Source: G016756615 sp035556195
GTDB lineage: Bacteria; Pseudomonadota; Alphaproteobacteria; Rhizobiales; Rhizobiaceae
Assembly: GCA_035556195.1 (NCBI GenBank)
Contig: DATMFK010000013.1
Coordinates: 1-64,000 of the forward strand
Direction of reading: 5' to 3'
DNA length: 64,000 bases
Shown: positions 50,812 through 59,881 of the stretch, in pieces
Position numbering within the stretch: the first letter of the stretch is position 1
Layout: every line of letters begins with the position of its first letter
Notes under the pieces: model-generated
What the model was told of the DNA's origin: nothing
The model's input: only the letters and a program-made list of their open reading frames with translations
The model's database searches: none
Position numbers and translations under genes: made by a program

Positions 50812-51571
50812 ACATCTCCTTGCCGAGATAGACGTCCTGCACCATCGGATTGGCGCGGATCTCTTTGATCGTGCCGACCGCGATGGCCTCGCCGTGGTTG
50901 AGGACCAGGATTCGCGAGGCAAGCTCGAAGATCACGTCCATGTCGTGTTCGGTGATGACCACCGTCATCTTCTTCTCGTCGCGAAGGCGCAGGATGAGTT
51001 CGGTCGTGGCGACACGATCCTGCGGCGACATACCGGCGGTCGGCTCGTCCAGCATCAGCACTTCCGGCACGCCGGCCAGGGCGATGCCGAGCTCGAGGCG
51101 CTTCTTGTCGCCATGCGAGAGAAACCGGGCTTCCATGTCGCGCTTGTCGACCAGTCCCAGCCCGCGCAGCTGTTCGATCGCCTCCGCGACGATGTCGCCG
51201 CGCGCCGCCACGTTGAACCAGCGCGGCGGCTGTTCGCCGCGCGCCCTTCGCCGCGCCTCGATGGCGACCACGATGTTGTCGAGGACAGTGACGTCCGGAT
51301 AGATCCGCGCCACCTGGAATGTGCGGCCGATGCCGAGACGAACCCGCTCATGCTCCGCCATGGTCGAGATGTCCCGCCCCTTGTAGCGGATCGTCCCGCT
51401 GTTGAGCTTTGCCTCGCCGGTCATGACCTTGAACATGGTTGTCTTTCCGGCGCCGTTCGGCCCGATGATGGCGAAGGTCTCTCCTTTCACGACGTCGAGC
51501 GTGACGCCCTTGATCACCTCGAGCGAGCCATAGTTCTTGCGGACGTCTTCGACTTCCAGGATGTTGGTCAT
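50795..51571 (-). CDS. Branched-chain-type ABC transporter ATP-binding protein (LivG-like)
   Basis: The 258-residue ATPase has Walker A GPNGAGKTT, a LivG-type loop GIGRTFQVARIYPDVTVLDN and Walker B VLMLDEPTAGMSP. Its signature is changed: FLSHGDKKRLELGIALA in place of LSGGQ, which is usual in LivG proteins. The start at 51571 overlaps the livM-like stop as ATGA. Confidence 0.93.
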   Translation of the reverse strand: MTNILEVEDVRKNYGSLEVIKGVTLDVVKGETFAIIGPNGAGKTTMFKVMTGEAKLNSGTIRYKGRDISTMAEHERVRLGIGRTFQVARIYPDVTVLDNIVVAIEARRRARGEQPPRWFNVAARGDIVAEAIEQLRGLGLVDKRDMEARFLSHGDKKRLELGIALAGVPEVLMLDEPTAGMSPQDRVATTELILRLRDEKKMTVVITEHDMDVIFELASRILVLNHGEAIAVGTIKEIRANPMVQDVYLGKEMYGAEG

Positions 51572-52566
51572 GACGCGCTCCTGGCTTCGGTGGCGCCGGT
51601 CGCGTGAGACGGGCCTGCCTGACCGATGCGGCGCCGGATCAAGTTGAGCAGTCCGACGACCCCGTTCGGCGCGGCGAGCACGATGAACAGCAGCACCACC
51701 CCGATCACCACCTCGGAAAGGCCGATGAGGTTTCGGGTGAGATAATTGATGACCGAGAAGATCAACGTGCCGATCACGGGGCCCCAGAAGGATTGCGCTC
51801 CACCCAGCAGCGCCGCCAGCATCGGCTGTGTCGAATGGATCCAGTGCCCCGTTTCCGGCGTCACGATCTGGGCCCAAGGCGCGTAGAGCGCACCTGCCGT
51901 AGCCGAAAAGCCGCCCGAAAGCACGAAGGCAGTCAGCCGATAGCCGCGTACATTGACCCCCATGAAGGCCGTGCGCTCGGGATCCTGGCGGATGCTCACA
52001 AGCACGCGGCCGAAAGGACCATGGCAGATGACCCACAGGATTGCGCCGAGGACCAATGCCGCGACGCAGATGAACCAGTAGTACGCATTGCCCGACGTGA
52101 TGTCGATCGTCGCCAGGCCGAGTTCGAGCATCGGCCGTGGAATGGAGGCCAGCCCGTCCTCGCGGCCGAGCGCGGTGCTGTAGCCGATGAAAAGCCGCAG
52201 CACTTCGGCCAGAGCCAGCGTGAAGATCGCCAGGTGGATACCCGTCGTGCGGCGCAGGAGCACCAGGCCGATCACGGCGGCTACCAGCGCGCCGGCCACG
52301 CCGGACGCCAGGATGAGGAGCAGAAACGGAACGCCGAACGCGGTCTTCAGGACATAGCCGGTCAGATAGGCGCCGATCGCAAAGAACGCCGCGTGGCCGA
52401 AGCTGGCGAGGCCGGTGAAGCCGAAAAGCAGGTTCCAGGCCAGCGCGAAAACGATCTCGATCAGCGCGAGGCCGGCCAGGAACATGATGCCCTGGTTGGC
52501 CCAGTAAGGCAATGTCGCGAAGGCGATGACACAGATCACGCCTGCGAGGATCTTGAGGCCGGTCAT
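51568..52566 (-). CDS. Branched-chain-type ABC transporter permease (LivM-like)
   Basis: The 332-residue permease has eight to nine membrane helices. The family marks are LLFGFTGLASFGHAAFFAIGAYLTGY near residue 48 and VSIRQDPERTAFMGVNVRGYRLTAFVLSGG in the cytoplasmic coupling loop. It ends with a short basic tail. It is coupled by ATGA overlaps to both the livH-like gene upstream and the livG-like gene downstream. Confidence 0.93.
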   Translation of the reverse strand: MTGLKILAGVICVIAFATLPYWANQGIMFLAGLALIEIVFALAWNLLFGFTGLASFGHAAFFAIGAYLTGYVLKTAFGVPFLLLILASGVAGALVAAVIGLVLLRRTTGIHLAIFTLALAEVLRLFIGYSTALGREDGLASIPRPMLELGLATIDITSGNAYYWFICVAALVLGAILWVICHGPFGRVLVSIRQDPERTAFMGVNVRGYRLTAFVLSGGFSATAGALYAPWAQIVTPETGHWIHSTQPMLAALLGGAQSFWGPVIGTLIFSVINYLTRNLIGLSEVVIGVVLLFIVLAAPNGVVGLLNLIRRRIGQAGPSHATGATEARSAS

Positions 52567-53444
52567 ATGCCTTGCCCTCCGAACAGCCCTTGCGGCTTCG
52601 CCAAAAGGAACAGGATGACGAACAGGTAGGTGGCCATGCCCGGCATGTCCGGCATGATCAGCGAACTCGCGCTCTCGATGAGCCCGAGCAGGATCGCGGC
52701 GATAAAGGCGCCGCGTACGTCTCCGAGCCCGCCTATGACAACCGCCATGAAGGCGAGCAGGAGATAGCTGTCGCCGAGGATGGGCGACAAGGTCTGGTTG
52801 GCGAGCAGCAATCCGCCCGCCAGCCCGGCCAGCAGGAAGCTGATGATCACGGTCGCGCTCAAGGCCACCGGCACGTTGATGCCGAGAAGGCCCGCCATCC
52901 AGCTGTCGACGGCAATCGATTGCAGCATCTTGCCGATCCAGGTGCGGCGGATGGCGAAGTCCAGGACCAGGAAGATCACGATCCCGCAGACGATCACGAA
53001 GATCGAATAGGATGGCACGAACAGGTCGCCGACGATCAGCGCGCCGTCGATGCCGGGGGGCGGATTGATGGAAGCGTAATTGACGCCCCAGATCAGCTTG
53101 ACAATGCCGGAACAGACCAGCAGCACGGCAAAGGTCGCGATCAGCATGAACGCCTCGTCGACGTTGCGAAGCCGTCGCAGCACGACGAGATCCGTGACGT
53201 AGCCGAGCCCCGCCACCACCACGCCGCCCGCCAGCGCGGCGAGCACGAAAACCCAGACCGACGAAGGATTGCTGCCGACGATCGTATAGGACAGATAGGC
53301 GCCGACCATGAAGAAGGCGCCATGCGCGAAGTTCAGGATCTTCAGGATGCCAAAGATCAGCGTCAGACCGGCGGCGACGAGAAAGATCGCCATCCCGGTC
53401 GCCATGCCGTTGATCAGGGCAAAGGAGACATCGATCAGCCCCAT
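52563..53444 (-). CDS. Branched-chain-type ABC transporter permease (LivH-like)
   Basis: The 293-residue permease shows LINGMATGMAIFLVAAGLTLIFGILKILNFAHGAFFMVGAYLSY, the standard LivH N-terminus. The coupling region SIAVDSWMAGLLGINVPVAL and VIGGLGDVRGAFIAAILLGLIES come near the end. With the livM-, livG- and livF-like products it forms a full importer. Its start overlaps the VOC-protein gene by ten bases, so transport and catabolic genes are in one transcript. Confidence 0.93.
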   Translation of the reverse strand: MGLIDVSFALINGMATGMAIFLVAAGLTLIFGILKILNFAHGAFFMVGAYLSYTIVGSNPSSVWVFVLAALAGGVVVAGLGYVTDLVVLRRLRNVDEAFMLIATFAVLLVCSGIVKLIWGVNYASINPPPGIDGALIVGDLFVPSYSIFVIVCGIVIFLVLDFAIRRTWIGKMLQSIAVDSWMAGLLGINVPVALSATVIISFLLAGLAGGLLLANQTLSPILGDSYLLLAFMAVVIGGLGDVRGAFIAAILLGLIESASSLIMPDMPGMATYLFVILFLLAKPQGLFGGQGI

Positions 53445-54256
53445 GGCTTTTCCTCCCTGATGGCTATGCCGCCGATGACGATGTCAGGGCCATCGGCGAC
53501 GCCCTGTCCTCGGGCTCTCTCGAGCGCCGCGGCAAAGTCGGCCATTTCGACATCGACGGCGGTGAGGCGATCCTGCCCGTCGACGGAAGGCACAAAACGG
53601 ATCTCGGAGCGATCGAGCCCGATCACATGGGCGGCGCCATCGATGCTGACAGGACGGCCGATCAGAGCCGACCATGCTGCGGCGATCTTTCCGGGGTCGC
53701 GGGCGGAGATCTCGGCGCGACGGATGGCCGTGAAACCCGGCGCCGCTCTTTCGCGCCAACTCGCGCCGGCGGGATACCAGCCCCCGTCGAAGGGCTTGCC
53801 TTCCTTCTGGACCGAGAAGGACAGCATCGACGCACCGATATCGCGCGGGTCGACCTGTAGTTCGTTATAGGTCGGGTAATCGACGGTCCCGGCGAGCCGC
53901 ACACCCTGTTTGGCGATGCGGTCGCGGAACGGCTCGGTGGCACCCACTTCGGTGATCACCATGTAGCCGCCCGATCCGCGTCGCTCCAGAAAGCGTGTCG
54001 CCGGGGTATCGGCGCGGGTCGGGCAGACGAGTTCGAGGAACGTGTCGCCGATCGGCAGCAGCGCGCTCGCCAGTCCGTGCTGCTGGAAGAAGGCGGCCTG
54101 GTGCGCCGGCGGCGGCATGTAGGGAACGCCGTAGCGGCTGAGATCGGCCTTGCCGTAGCATACCTTGAGCCCGAGCACGAGCATCAGCTCGTCGATGACC
54201 GGTTCAAGCGCCGGAACGATGAGGCAGATCTGGCGTAGGCGGATCGGATCGGCCAA
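53435..54256 (-). CDS. VOC/glyoxalase-like domain protein
   Basis: The 273-residue protein has the paired beta-alpha-beta folds of the vicinal-oxygen-chelate superfamily. The first module (about 5-125) begins RLRQICLIVPALEPVIDELMLVLGL; the second module covers about 150-262. Metal-ligand positions are not clear, so it may be a lyase, isomerase or binding protein. No reaction is assigned. The start is TTG at 54256, with GGAG upstream, three bases after the stop of the enoyl-CoA hydratase-family gene. Position suggests a role in the same degradation pathway. Confidence 0.75.
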   Translation of the reverse strand: MADPIRLRQICLIVPALEPVIDELMLVLGLKVCYGKADLSRYGVPYMPPPAHQAAFFQQHGLASALLPIGDTFLELVCPTRADTPATRFLERRGSGGYMVITEVGATEPFRDRIAKQGVRLAGTVDYPTYNELQVDPRDIGASMLSFSVQKEGKPFDGGWYPAGASWRERAAPGFTAIRRAEISARDPGKIAAAWSALIGRPVSIDGAAHVIGLDRSEIRFVPSVDGQDRLTAVDVEMADFAAALERARGQGVADGPDIVIGGIAIREEKPWG

Positions 54257-54259
54257 GGC

Positions 54260-55054
54260 TCAAGCTCCTGTAAACCGGGGTTTGCGCTTGTCGCGGAACG
54301 CCGCCACGGCCTCGGCATGATCGCGGGTGCGGCTCGACAGCGCCTCATAGGCCATCAGGACGTCCATCTGGTCCTGGGCGGATTTTCGCAGCATGCGGTT
54401 GAGGGCGATCTTGGTGAATCGGATCGCCTGGGTGGCGCCATTCAGCATCCGGCCGGCAAGCATCGCGACACGATCGTCGAGTTCCGCGGTCGGCACGACG
54501 TGGTTGATCAGCCCCATCGCCTGCGCCTCGCGCGCTGTCATGATCGTGCCGGTCAGCAGCATCTCCTTGGCGCGCAGATGGCCGATGATGAAAGGCAGGA
54601 TGACCGCCGCCCCATCGCCGGCGACGAGGCCGGCGCGGACATGCGGATCGCCGAAGCGGGCATTTTCATCCGCAACGACCATGTCGCAGCACACCGCGAG
54701 CGTTGCGCCGAGCCCGATCGCATCGCCATTCATGCGGCATATCATCGGCTTCGGCATCTCCAGCATCGAGAAGACGATGGATTTCGCTTCCTCGATGATG
54801 GCGTTGAAGCTGCCGCCATCGTCGATCATCGCCTGCATCCAGTCGAGATCGCCACCGGAGCAGAAGCCGCGGCCCGCACCGGTCAGAACCACGACATCGG
54901 AGGCCGGATCATCGGCGACGACCCGGAATACGTGCTTCAGTTCGCGATGCAGCACACCGTCCACGGCGTTCAGCATCTCGGGCCGGTTGAGCGTGATGGT
55001 CGCGACGCGATCGACGACATCCACCCGCAGCGACTTGAATTCCTCTATCTTCAT
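54260..55054 (-). CDS. Enoyl-CoA hydratase/isomerase-family protein with altered active site
   Basis: The 264-residue crotonase-fold protein has the oxyanion-hole segment TGAGRGFCSGGDLDWMQAM and a later RMNGDAIGLGATLAVCCDMVVADENARFGDPHVRAGLVAGDG. In true enoyl-CoA hydratases two glutamates lie near GxGxELA and PExxLG. Here those positions read Thr (GLGATLA) and His (GDPHVRAG). It therefore may not be a simple hydratase and could be an isomerase, hydrolase or dehydratase on an unusual acyl-CoA. It lies 18 bases after the acyl-CoA dehydrogenase gene and three bases before the VOC gene. Confidence 0.87.
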   Translation of the reverse strand: MKIEEFKSLRVDVVDRVATITLNRPEMLNAVDGVLHRELKHVFRVVADDPASDVVVLTGAGRGFCSGGDLDWMQAMIDDGGSFNAIIEEAKSIVFSMLEMPKPMICRMNGDAIGLGATLAVCCDMVVADENARFGDPHVRAGLVAGDGAAVILPFIIGHLRAKEMLLTGTIMTAREAQAMGLINHVVPTAELDDRVAMLAGRMLNGATQAIRFTKIALNRMLRKSAQDQMDVLMAYEALSSRTRDHAEAVAAFRDKRKPRFTGA

Positions 55055-55072
55055 GGTTCTCCCCAGGGTCGT

Positions 55073-56203
55073 TCAGGTTTGTAGCAGCCGCGTATAGCGG
55101 CTCATGTGCCAGTGCAGATCGCCGTAGCTTTTGCCGATGGCCCGCAGCCGCTTGTAGAAGTGGCCGATGACATTCTCCTCGGCCATGCCGACGCCGCCGT
55201 GGAGCTGGACCGCGTTCCCGCCGACATATTCACCCGCCTGGATGACCGCGACCATGGTCGCCGAGATCGCCTTGTCCCGCTCTTCGACAGGTCCGTTCAT
55301 CGCGGATAGGCCGCGATAGACCATCGAGCGCGCATTCTCCGCTGTCACGAACATGTTCGACAGCCGATGGGTGAGCACCTGGAATTCGCTCAGGGGCCGA
55401 CGGAACTGCCGGCGCGTGCGCAGATAGTCGGCGGTGATCTCGATCGCCGCCTCCATCGCTCCCAGGGCCTCGGCGGCAAGCAGGATCGAAGCGCGGTTGA
55501 CCGCCTCGCGCAGCACCGAGGAGCCTTGCGATGGCGCAACGACAAGATTGCCCTGCGGGATGTGCACGTCCTCAAAGCCGAGATCGGCCGCGTGACGGCC
55601 ATCGATCAGGCGGTAACGGCGGATTTCCAGGCCGTCGGCGTCAGCCGGAACGAAGAGGATCGCGATGCCGGACCGCCCGTCGGCCTCGTCGATCCGCGCC
55701 GAGACGAGGAACGCGTCCGCGCTCGCTCCGTCCAGCACGACGACCTTGCGCCCTTGCAGACGATAATCGCCGCTGCCGTTGATCGCAGCCCTCGTCGCGA
55801 CCGCCGTCGGATCGTAGCGCGAGCCTGCCTCTTCCAGCGCCAATGCGATGCGCCGTTGGCCGGCCATGATGGCTTCGAGAACGGACGCTCGATCGGCGAA
55901 TCCAGCACCTTGTGCGATGATCGTGGCCGAAAGCATCGTGGCAAGCAGCGGCGCATCGACGAGCCCCCTGCCGATCTCCTCGAAGAGGAGCGCGGCATCC
56001 TCCAGTCTTCCGCCCAGACCGCCGTCCTCTTCCGGCACGGTCAGCGCCAGCCAGCCGAGCTCGGCGAATTTGCGCCAGTGATCGGCCCGCAGCCCGTTCT
56101 CGGCCGGACGGGCGTGCAGCGCCTGGAAATCATAGTCGTCGGCAACGAAGCGCGAGACACTGTCGCGCAGCAAGCGTTGCTCCTCGGTCAGCGAAAAGTC
56201 CAA
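55073..56203 (-). CDS. Acyl-CoA dehydrogenase-family protein, smaller subunit
   Basis: The 376-residue product has the acyl-CoA dehydrogenase fold (DFSLTEEQRLLRDSVSRFVADDY, LGWLALTVPEEDGGLGGRLEDAALLFEEIGRGL, QLHGGVGMAEENVIGHFYKRL). It lacks the YEGT catalytic-base loop of MCAD at the C-terminus, and the flavin loop around residues 150-190 is shortened. TTG at 56203 is the likely start, with GAGGATAGG upstream. It directly follows a second acyl-CoA dehydrogenase gene, so the two may form a mixed complex like the heteromeric enzymes of steroid-degrading actinobacteria. Confidence 0.87.
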   Translation of the reverse strand: MDFSLTEEQRLLRDSVSRFVADDYDFQALHARPAENGLRADHWRKFAELGWLALTVPEEDGGLGGRLEDAALLFEEIGRGLVDAPLLATMLSATIIAQGAGFADRASVLEAIMAGQRRIALALEEAGSRYDPTAVATRAAINGSGDYRLQGRKVVVLDGASADAFLVSARIDEADGRSGIAILFVPADADGLEIRRYRLIDGRHAADLGFEDVHIPQGNLVVAPSQGSSVLREAVNRASILLAAEALGAMEAAIEITADYLRTRRQFRRPLSEFQVLTHRLSNMFVTAENARSMVYRGLSAMNGPVEERDKAISATMVAVIQAGEYVGGNAVQLHGGVGMAEENVIGHFYKRLRAIGKSYGDLHWHMSRYTRLLQT

Positions 56204-56244
56204 ATGCCTATCCTCGTATTTCCGTTGCGGCGCTGGCGCGCCAC

Positions 56245-57444
56245 TCACATGTCGAACACCTGCTTGGCGATGATCGAGCGCTGGATCTCGTTGGTGCCGG
56301 CATAGATCGTGGCTGCGCGCAGGAAGAGCTGGCGCGCCGCGAGACCCGGCGCGTAGTCCGGCGCATCGCCGGGCAGATCGTTGGTCTGCTGGCCTTCGTG
56401 ATTGACAGCGAGGCCCTTGGCGCCGAGCAGATCGACAGCAAGGGTCGAAATGCGCTGCTGGATCTCGCTTCCGACGATCTTGAGGCCCGAGGCGATGGGC
56501 GCGCTGCGGGCGCCATGCCCGTTGAAGAGCTCGCGCAGGACCGACCACTCCAGTCCCGCGAGATCGATCTCCAGCTGGGCGATCCGCTGGCGGATGTCGG
56601 GCTGATCGAACATCGACCCGCCGTCCGCCTCCCGCTCCTCGAGCGCGACCTGCTTCAGCAGCTCCAGGTCGCGTTTCGAGCGCGGCACCTGCGCGTTCGT
56701 GACCCGTTCGTTGCCGAGCAGGAACTTGGCCTGATCCCAGCCACGCCCGAGCTCACCGCCCAGAATGTCGCTTGCGCCCACCCGGACATTGTCGAGGAAG
56801 ACCTCGTTGACGCTGTGTCCCTCATCGATCGTGTAGATCGGGCGGACCGTGATGCCCGGCTGATCCATGTCGAACAGGAAGATCGTCAGGCCGCCCTTCT
56901 GGGGCTTCACATCGGGATCGGTGCGCGCCAGGCAGAACATCTTGTCGGCGTAATGCGCTTCGGTGGTCCACAGCTTCTGGCCGCTGATCACCCAATCCTC
57001 GCCGTCCTTCACCGCCGTGGTCTTCACCGCGGCGAGGTCTGAGCCCGCCGAAGGCTCGGAGAAGCCCTGGCACCAGAAGGTCTCCCCGCTCAGTATGTCT
57101 TCGATATAGCGTTCCTTCTGCTCCGGCGTGCCGAACGTATAGAGCAGCGGGCCGATGAGGCGCAGGCCGAAATAGCTCAGGAATGGCGCATCGGCGGCCG
57201 CGCACTCCTCCTCGAACAGGTAGATGTGGAGCGGCGACCAACCCGTGCCGCCATATTCCCTTGGCCAATGCGCGGCCGACCAGCCCTTTTCGTAAAGGAT
57301 CCGGTTCCACCGCTTCAGGTCCTCCTTGCTGGTGTGGACACCTTGCCGCGTCCGCCGCGCCATGTCCGCCGGCACGGCGCCGCGCAGGAAGGAACGGATT
57401 TCGGCGCGAAACGCCTCGTCCTCATCCGTGAATCTGAGGTCCAT
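56245..57444 (-). CDS. Acyl-CoA dehydrogenase-family protein, larger subunit
   Basis: The 399-residue flavoprotein shows QGFSEPSAGSDLAAVKTTAVKDGEDWVISGQKLWTTEAHYADKMFCLART and EVFLDNVRVG. The C-terminal loop is IYAGTNEIQR. Ala382 occupies the place of the MCAD catalytic Glu, so the base, if present, must lie elsewhere, as in isovaleryl-CoA dehydrogenase. N-terminal EEDEAFRAEIRSFLRGAVP is usual. It is 41 bases upstream of the smaller acyl-CoA dehydrogenase gene and may be its partner. A short AT-rich gap with repeated TTAGAA precedes its start. Confidence 0.92.
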   Translation of the reverse strand: MDLRFTDEDEAFRAEIRSFLRGAVPADMARRTRQGVHTSKEDLKRWNRILYEKGWSAAHWPREYGGTGWSPLHIYLFEEECAAADAPFLSYFGLRLIGPLLYTFGTPEQKERYIEDILSGETFWCQGFSEPSAGSDLAAVKTTAVKDGEDWVISGQKLWTTEAHYADKMFCLARTDPDVKPQKGGLTIFLFDMDQPGITVRPIYTIDEGHSVNEVFLDNVRVGASDILGGELGRGWDQAKFLLGNERVTNAQVPRSKRDLELLKQVALEEREADGGSMFDQPDIRQRIAQLEIDLAGLEWSVLRELFNGHGARSAPIASGLKIVGSEIQQRISTLAVDLLGAKGLAVNHEGQQTNDLPGDAPDYAPGLAARQLFLRAATIYAGTNEIQRSIIAKQVFDM

Positions 57445-57464
57445 AGCGCCCTCTCATTTTCGAA

Positions 57465-57482
57465 TTAGAATCTTGTTTAGAA
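57465..57482. promoter_or_regulatory. Direct TTAGAA repeat before the acyl-CoA dehydrogenase pair
   Basis: TTAGAA occurs at 57465-57470 and 57477-57482, a 12-base period, in an AT-rich pocket between two genes of a GC-rich operon. It lies about 20 bases upstream of the dehydrogenase start. It could be an internal promoter or regulator site; no regulator gene is adjacent. Confidence 0.3.
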
Positions 57483-57484
57483 AA

Positions 57485-58216
57485 TTAGTAGAAGGTTCTG
57501 CCGCCGTCGACCATCATCGTGCTGCCGGTCGTGAAGCTCGCCTCCTCGGAAGTCAGGAAGAGGATCGCCTTCGCGACCTCGCCCGGTTCGGCGATCCGCT
57601 GCAGCGCATAGGTCGCCTTCGCGGTGGCGGCGAGCTTGTCCTCGTCAGGGTGCCAGTCCGAAACCATGCGGGTCCGCGTCATGCCCGGGCATACGACGTT
57701 GACGCGGATGTTCGGTCCGAGCTCCGACGCCCAGACCTTGGACAGGGTGATGACACCCCCTTTGCTCGCGCCGTAAGCCGAAAGCTCGGGGAACGGCACG
57801 ATGGCCGAGGCCGAGGCCAGATTCACAACGGTCGCCTTGCCGGTTGCCCGCAGATGCGGAACCGTCTCCCGGGTGACGAGGAAAGGCCCGGTGAGGTTCA
57901 CCGAAAGCGTCCGCTGCCAGAGATCGAGTGTCGTGTCCTCCAGTCGCGCGACAGGGAAGACGCCTGCGACATTCACGAGGCCGTCGATACCGCCCATGAC
58001 GCCGGCCGCACGCGCGATCGCGCTGCGCACCGAGGCCTCGCTCGCCACATCGACCGCGATCGCCTCGCCGCTCAAACCTCTCAACCCCTCCGTGCTCTGG
58101 TCGAGCAAGGCGAGGGCGGCGCCCTCGGCCGCGAACAATTCGGCGGTGGCGCGACCGATCCCCGCGGCAGCGCCAGTGATGACGATCCTGCGCCCCTGCA
58201 GACGCCCCGCGCTCAT
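57485..58216 (-). CDS. Short-chain dehydrogenase/reductase (first of three)
   Basis: The 243-residue SDR has the cofactor motif ITGAAAGIGRATAELF, an Asp at the end of the second strand (LLDQS) favouring NAD(H), VNVAG, active-site Ser in NLASASAIV and Tyr-Lys in SAYGASKGG. The likely role is oxidation of a hydroxyl group in the pathway, as a 3-hydroxyacyl-CoA dehydrogenase or an alcohol dehydrogenase. The start overlaps the acyl-CoA ligase stop as ATGA. Confidence 0.9.
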   Translation of the reverse strand: MSAGRLQGRRIVITGAAAGIGRATAELFAAEGAALALLDQSTEGLRGLSGEAIAVDVASEASVRSAIARAAGVMGGIDGLVNVAGVFPVARLEDTTLDLWQRTLSVNLTGPFLVTRETVPHLRATGKATVVNLASASAIVPFPELSAYGASKGGVITLSKVWASELGPNIRVNVVCPGMTRTRMVSDWHPDEDKLAATAKATYALQRIAEPGEVAKAILFLTSEEASFTTGSTMMVDGGRTFY

Positions 58217-59862
58217 GCCGCCTGCTCCGTTTGCGCGAGTTCCCTGGCTTTCTGACGAAGAACATCCTTGCGCACCTTGCCGACGCTTGTGCGCGGCAAT
58301 TCGCTGACAATCTCGAGGCGCTCGGGTATCTTCTGCATGGCAGTGCCCACTCCAATCAGGTAGCGCTTGATCTCTTCCAGGTCGATCGACGTGCCCTCGC
58401 GCGGGATGACGAAGGCGCAAGCCATCTCGCCGGTACGCGGATGCGGCATTGCGACAATCGCGATGTCGGCGACCGCCGGATGGTTGAACAGAATGTCCTC
58501 GATTTCCTTGGGGCTGATGTTCTCGCCGGCGCGGATGATCAGATCCTTCTTGCGGCCGGTGACGACGATGAAATCGTCCCCGACGAACCGCCCGAGATCT
58601 CCCATCTTGAAATAGCCCTCGGCGTCGAAGGCATCGGCATTGTCCTCGGAATGCGCGTAGCCGAGGAACATCTGCGGGGCGCGGGCGAGGATCTCGCCCT
58701 CTTCGCCCTTCGGCAGCGTCTCGCCGGTCACCACGTCGACGATCTTCGCGTCCGCCATCCAGACCTGGCCATCGGTCGCGGCACCCAGTTCCAGCTGCGC
58801 CCGATCGTTCACGCCGGCCGTGATGCACGGCACTTCGGTCGATCCGTAGATGCGGGAGGGGATGCAGTTCGGGAAGACGCGTGCGGCCTCACGGATGAGG
58901 TCCGGCGGCACCTGTGCGCCGCCGCACAGGAAGAACCGCAGGTCCGGCAGGGTTTCGCCGCGCTTCTTCGCCTCCTCGACCAGCGCCTGCAGGAAGATGG
59001 TGGCCGCGACGATGCCATTGACCTTGTACCGGCGCATCATCTCGAGCCCGAGCTCGACCTCCCAGACATCGAGCATGACGGTCGTGATGCCGCAGGTGAA
59101 CGGCAGCATCAGGGAATAGAGCGCGCCGGTCACATGCGTCACGGGCGACGGATTGAACATCACCTCGCCCGGCTTGAGATCGAGATGCGTCAGGCGCATC
59201 CGGTTCTCCGCCTGGATCGAGTTGTGGCTGTGCAGGACGCCCTTGGCGCGCCCGGTCGTGCCGGACGTGTACATGATCATCTTGAGCGCATCGGGGTCGG
59301 AGCCGGGGAGATCCATGCGGTCCCGGCCTTCCTCGAGAAGGGCATCGTAGCCGAGAAATTCACCTGGCCCGCCACGAAGCACGACGACGTCGATGGGCGC
59401 CTCGAGCGTCGGCATGAGCCGGCGCATCATCTCGACATAGTCGAACTTGCGGAAGTTGGATGGGATCAGGATCATCCTGCTGCGGCAGTCGCGCAGCATG
59501 AAGCCGACTTCCATGTCGCGGTAGATCGGCACCAGCGGGTTGACGATCAGCCCAGCCATGACGGCGGCGAGGCTGATCACGACGCTTTCGTACCAATTCG
59601 GCAGCTGGAAGGAGATCGTGTCGCCCGGCTTGTAGCCGCGCTTTACCAGCGCCGTGGCGAGCTTCTCGGCCTCGTCGAGAAGCTGCGTCACGGTGAACGG
59701 ACGGTCGCGATCGACGACCAGCACCCGCTGCGGGTCCTCGGCCTGGATATCGCGAGCATAGTCGACGATCGTCTTGTCGGCCCAGGCGCCCTCGGCTTTC
59801 AGCCGCGCCGCTCTTCCTTCGTCCCAGCGGATCATCCAGCCGCTGACATCCTGCCGCATCAT
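58213..59862 (-). CDS. AMP-dependent acyl-CoA ligase
   Basis: The 549-residue adenylate-forming enzyme carries the P-loop MYTSGTTGRAKGVLHSHN, IYGSTEVPCITAG, the hinge region YFKMGDLGRFVGDDFIVVTGRKKDLIIRAGENISPKEIE, and the catalytic Lys in PRTSVGKVRKD. It activates a carboxylic acid with ATP and CoA. The overall form resembles cyclohexanecarboxylate- or medium-chain acyl-CoA ligases, but substrate choice cannot be read. The start at 59862 has a GGAGGTCTGCC ribosome site, 19 bases after the binding-protein stop. It is probably the entry enzyme for the imported acid. Confidence 0.92.
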   Translation of the reverse strand: MMRQDVSGWMIRWDEGRAARLKAEGAWADKTIVDYARDIQAEDPQRVLVVDRDRPFTVTQLLDEAEKLATALVKRGYKPGDTISFQLPNWYESVVISLAAVMAGLIVNPLVPIYRDMEVGFMLRDCRSRMILIPSNFRKFDYVEMMRRLMPTLEAPIDVVVLRGGPGEFLGYDALLEEGRDRMDLPGSDPDALKMIMYTSGTTGRAKGVLHSHNSIQAENRMRLTHLDLKPGEVMFNPSPVTHVTGALYSLMLPFTCGITTVMLDVWEVELGLEMMRRYKVNGIVAATIFLQALVEEAKKRGETLPDLRFFLCGGAQVPPDLIREAARVFPNCIPSRIYGSTEVPCITAGVNDRAQLELGAATDGQVWMADAKIVDVVTGETLPKGEEGEILARAPQMFLGYAHSEDNADAFDAEGYFKMGDLGRFVGDDFIVVTGRKKDLIIRAGENISPKEIEDILFNHPAVADIAIVAMPHPRTGEMACAFVIPREGTSIDLEEIKRYLIGVGTAMQKIPERLEIVSELPRTSVGKVRKDVLRQKARELAQTEQAA

Positions 59863-59881
59863 GGCAGACCTCCAGTTCCTC

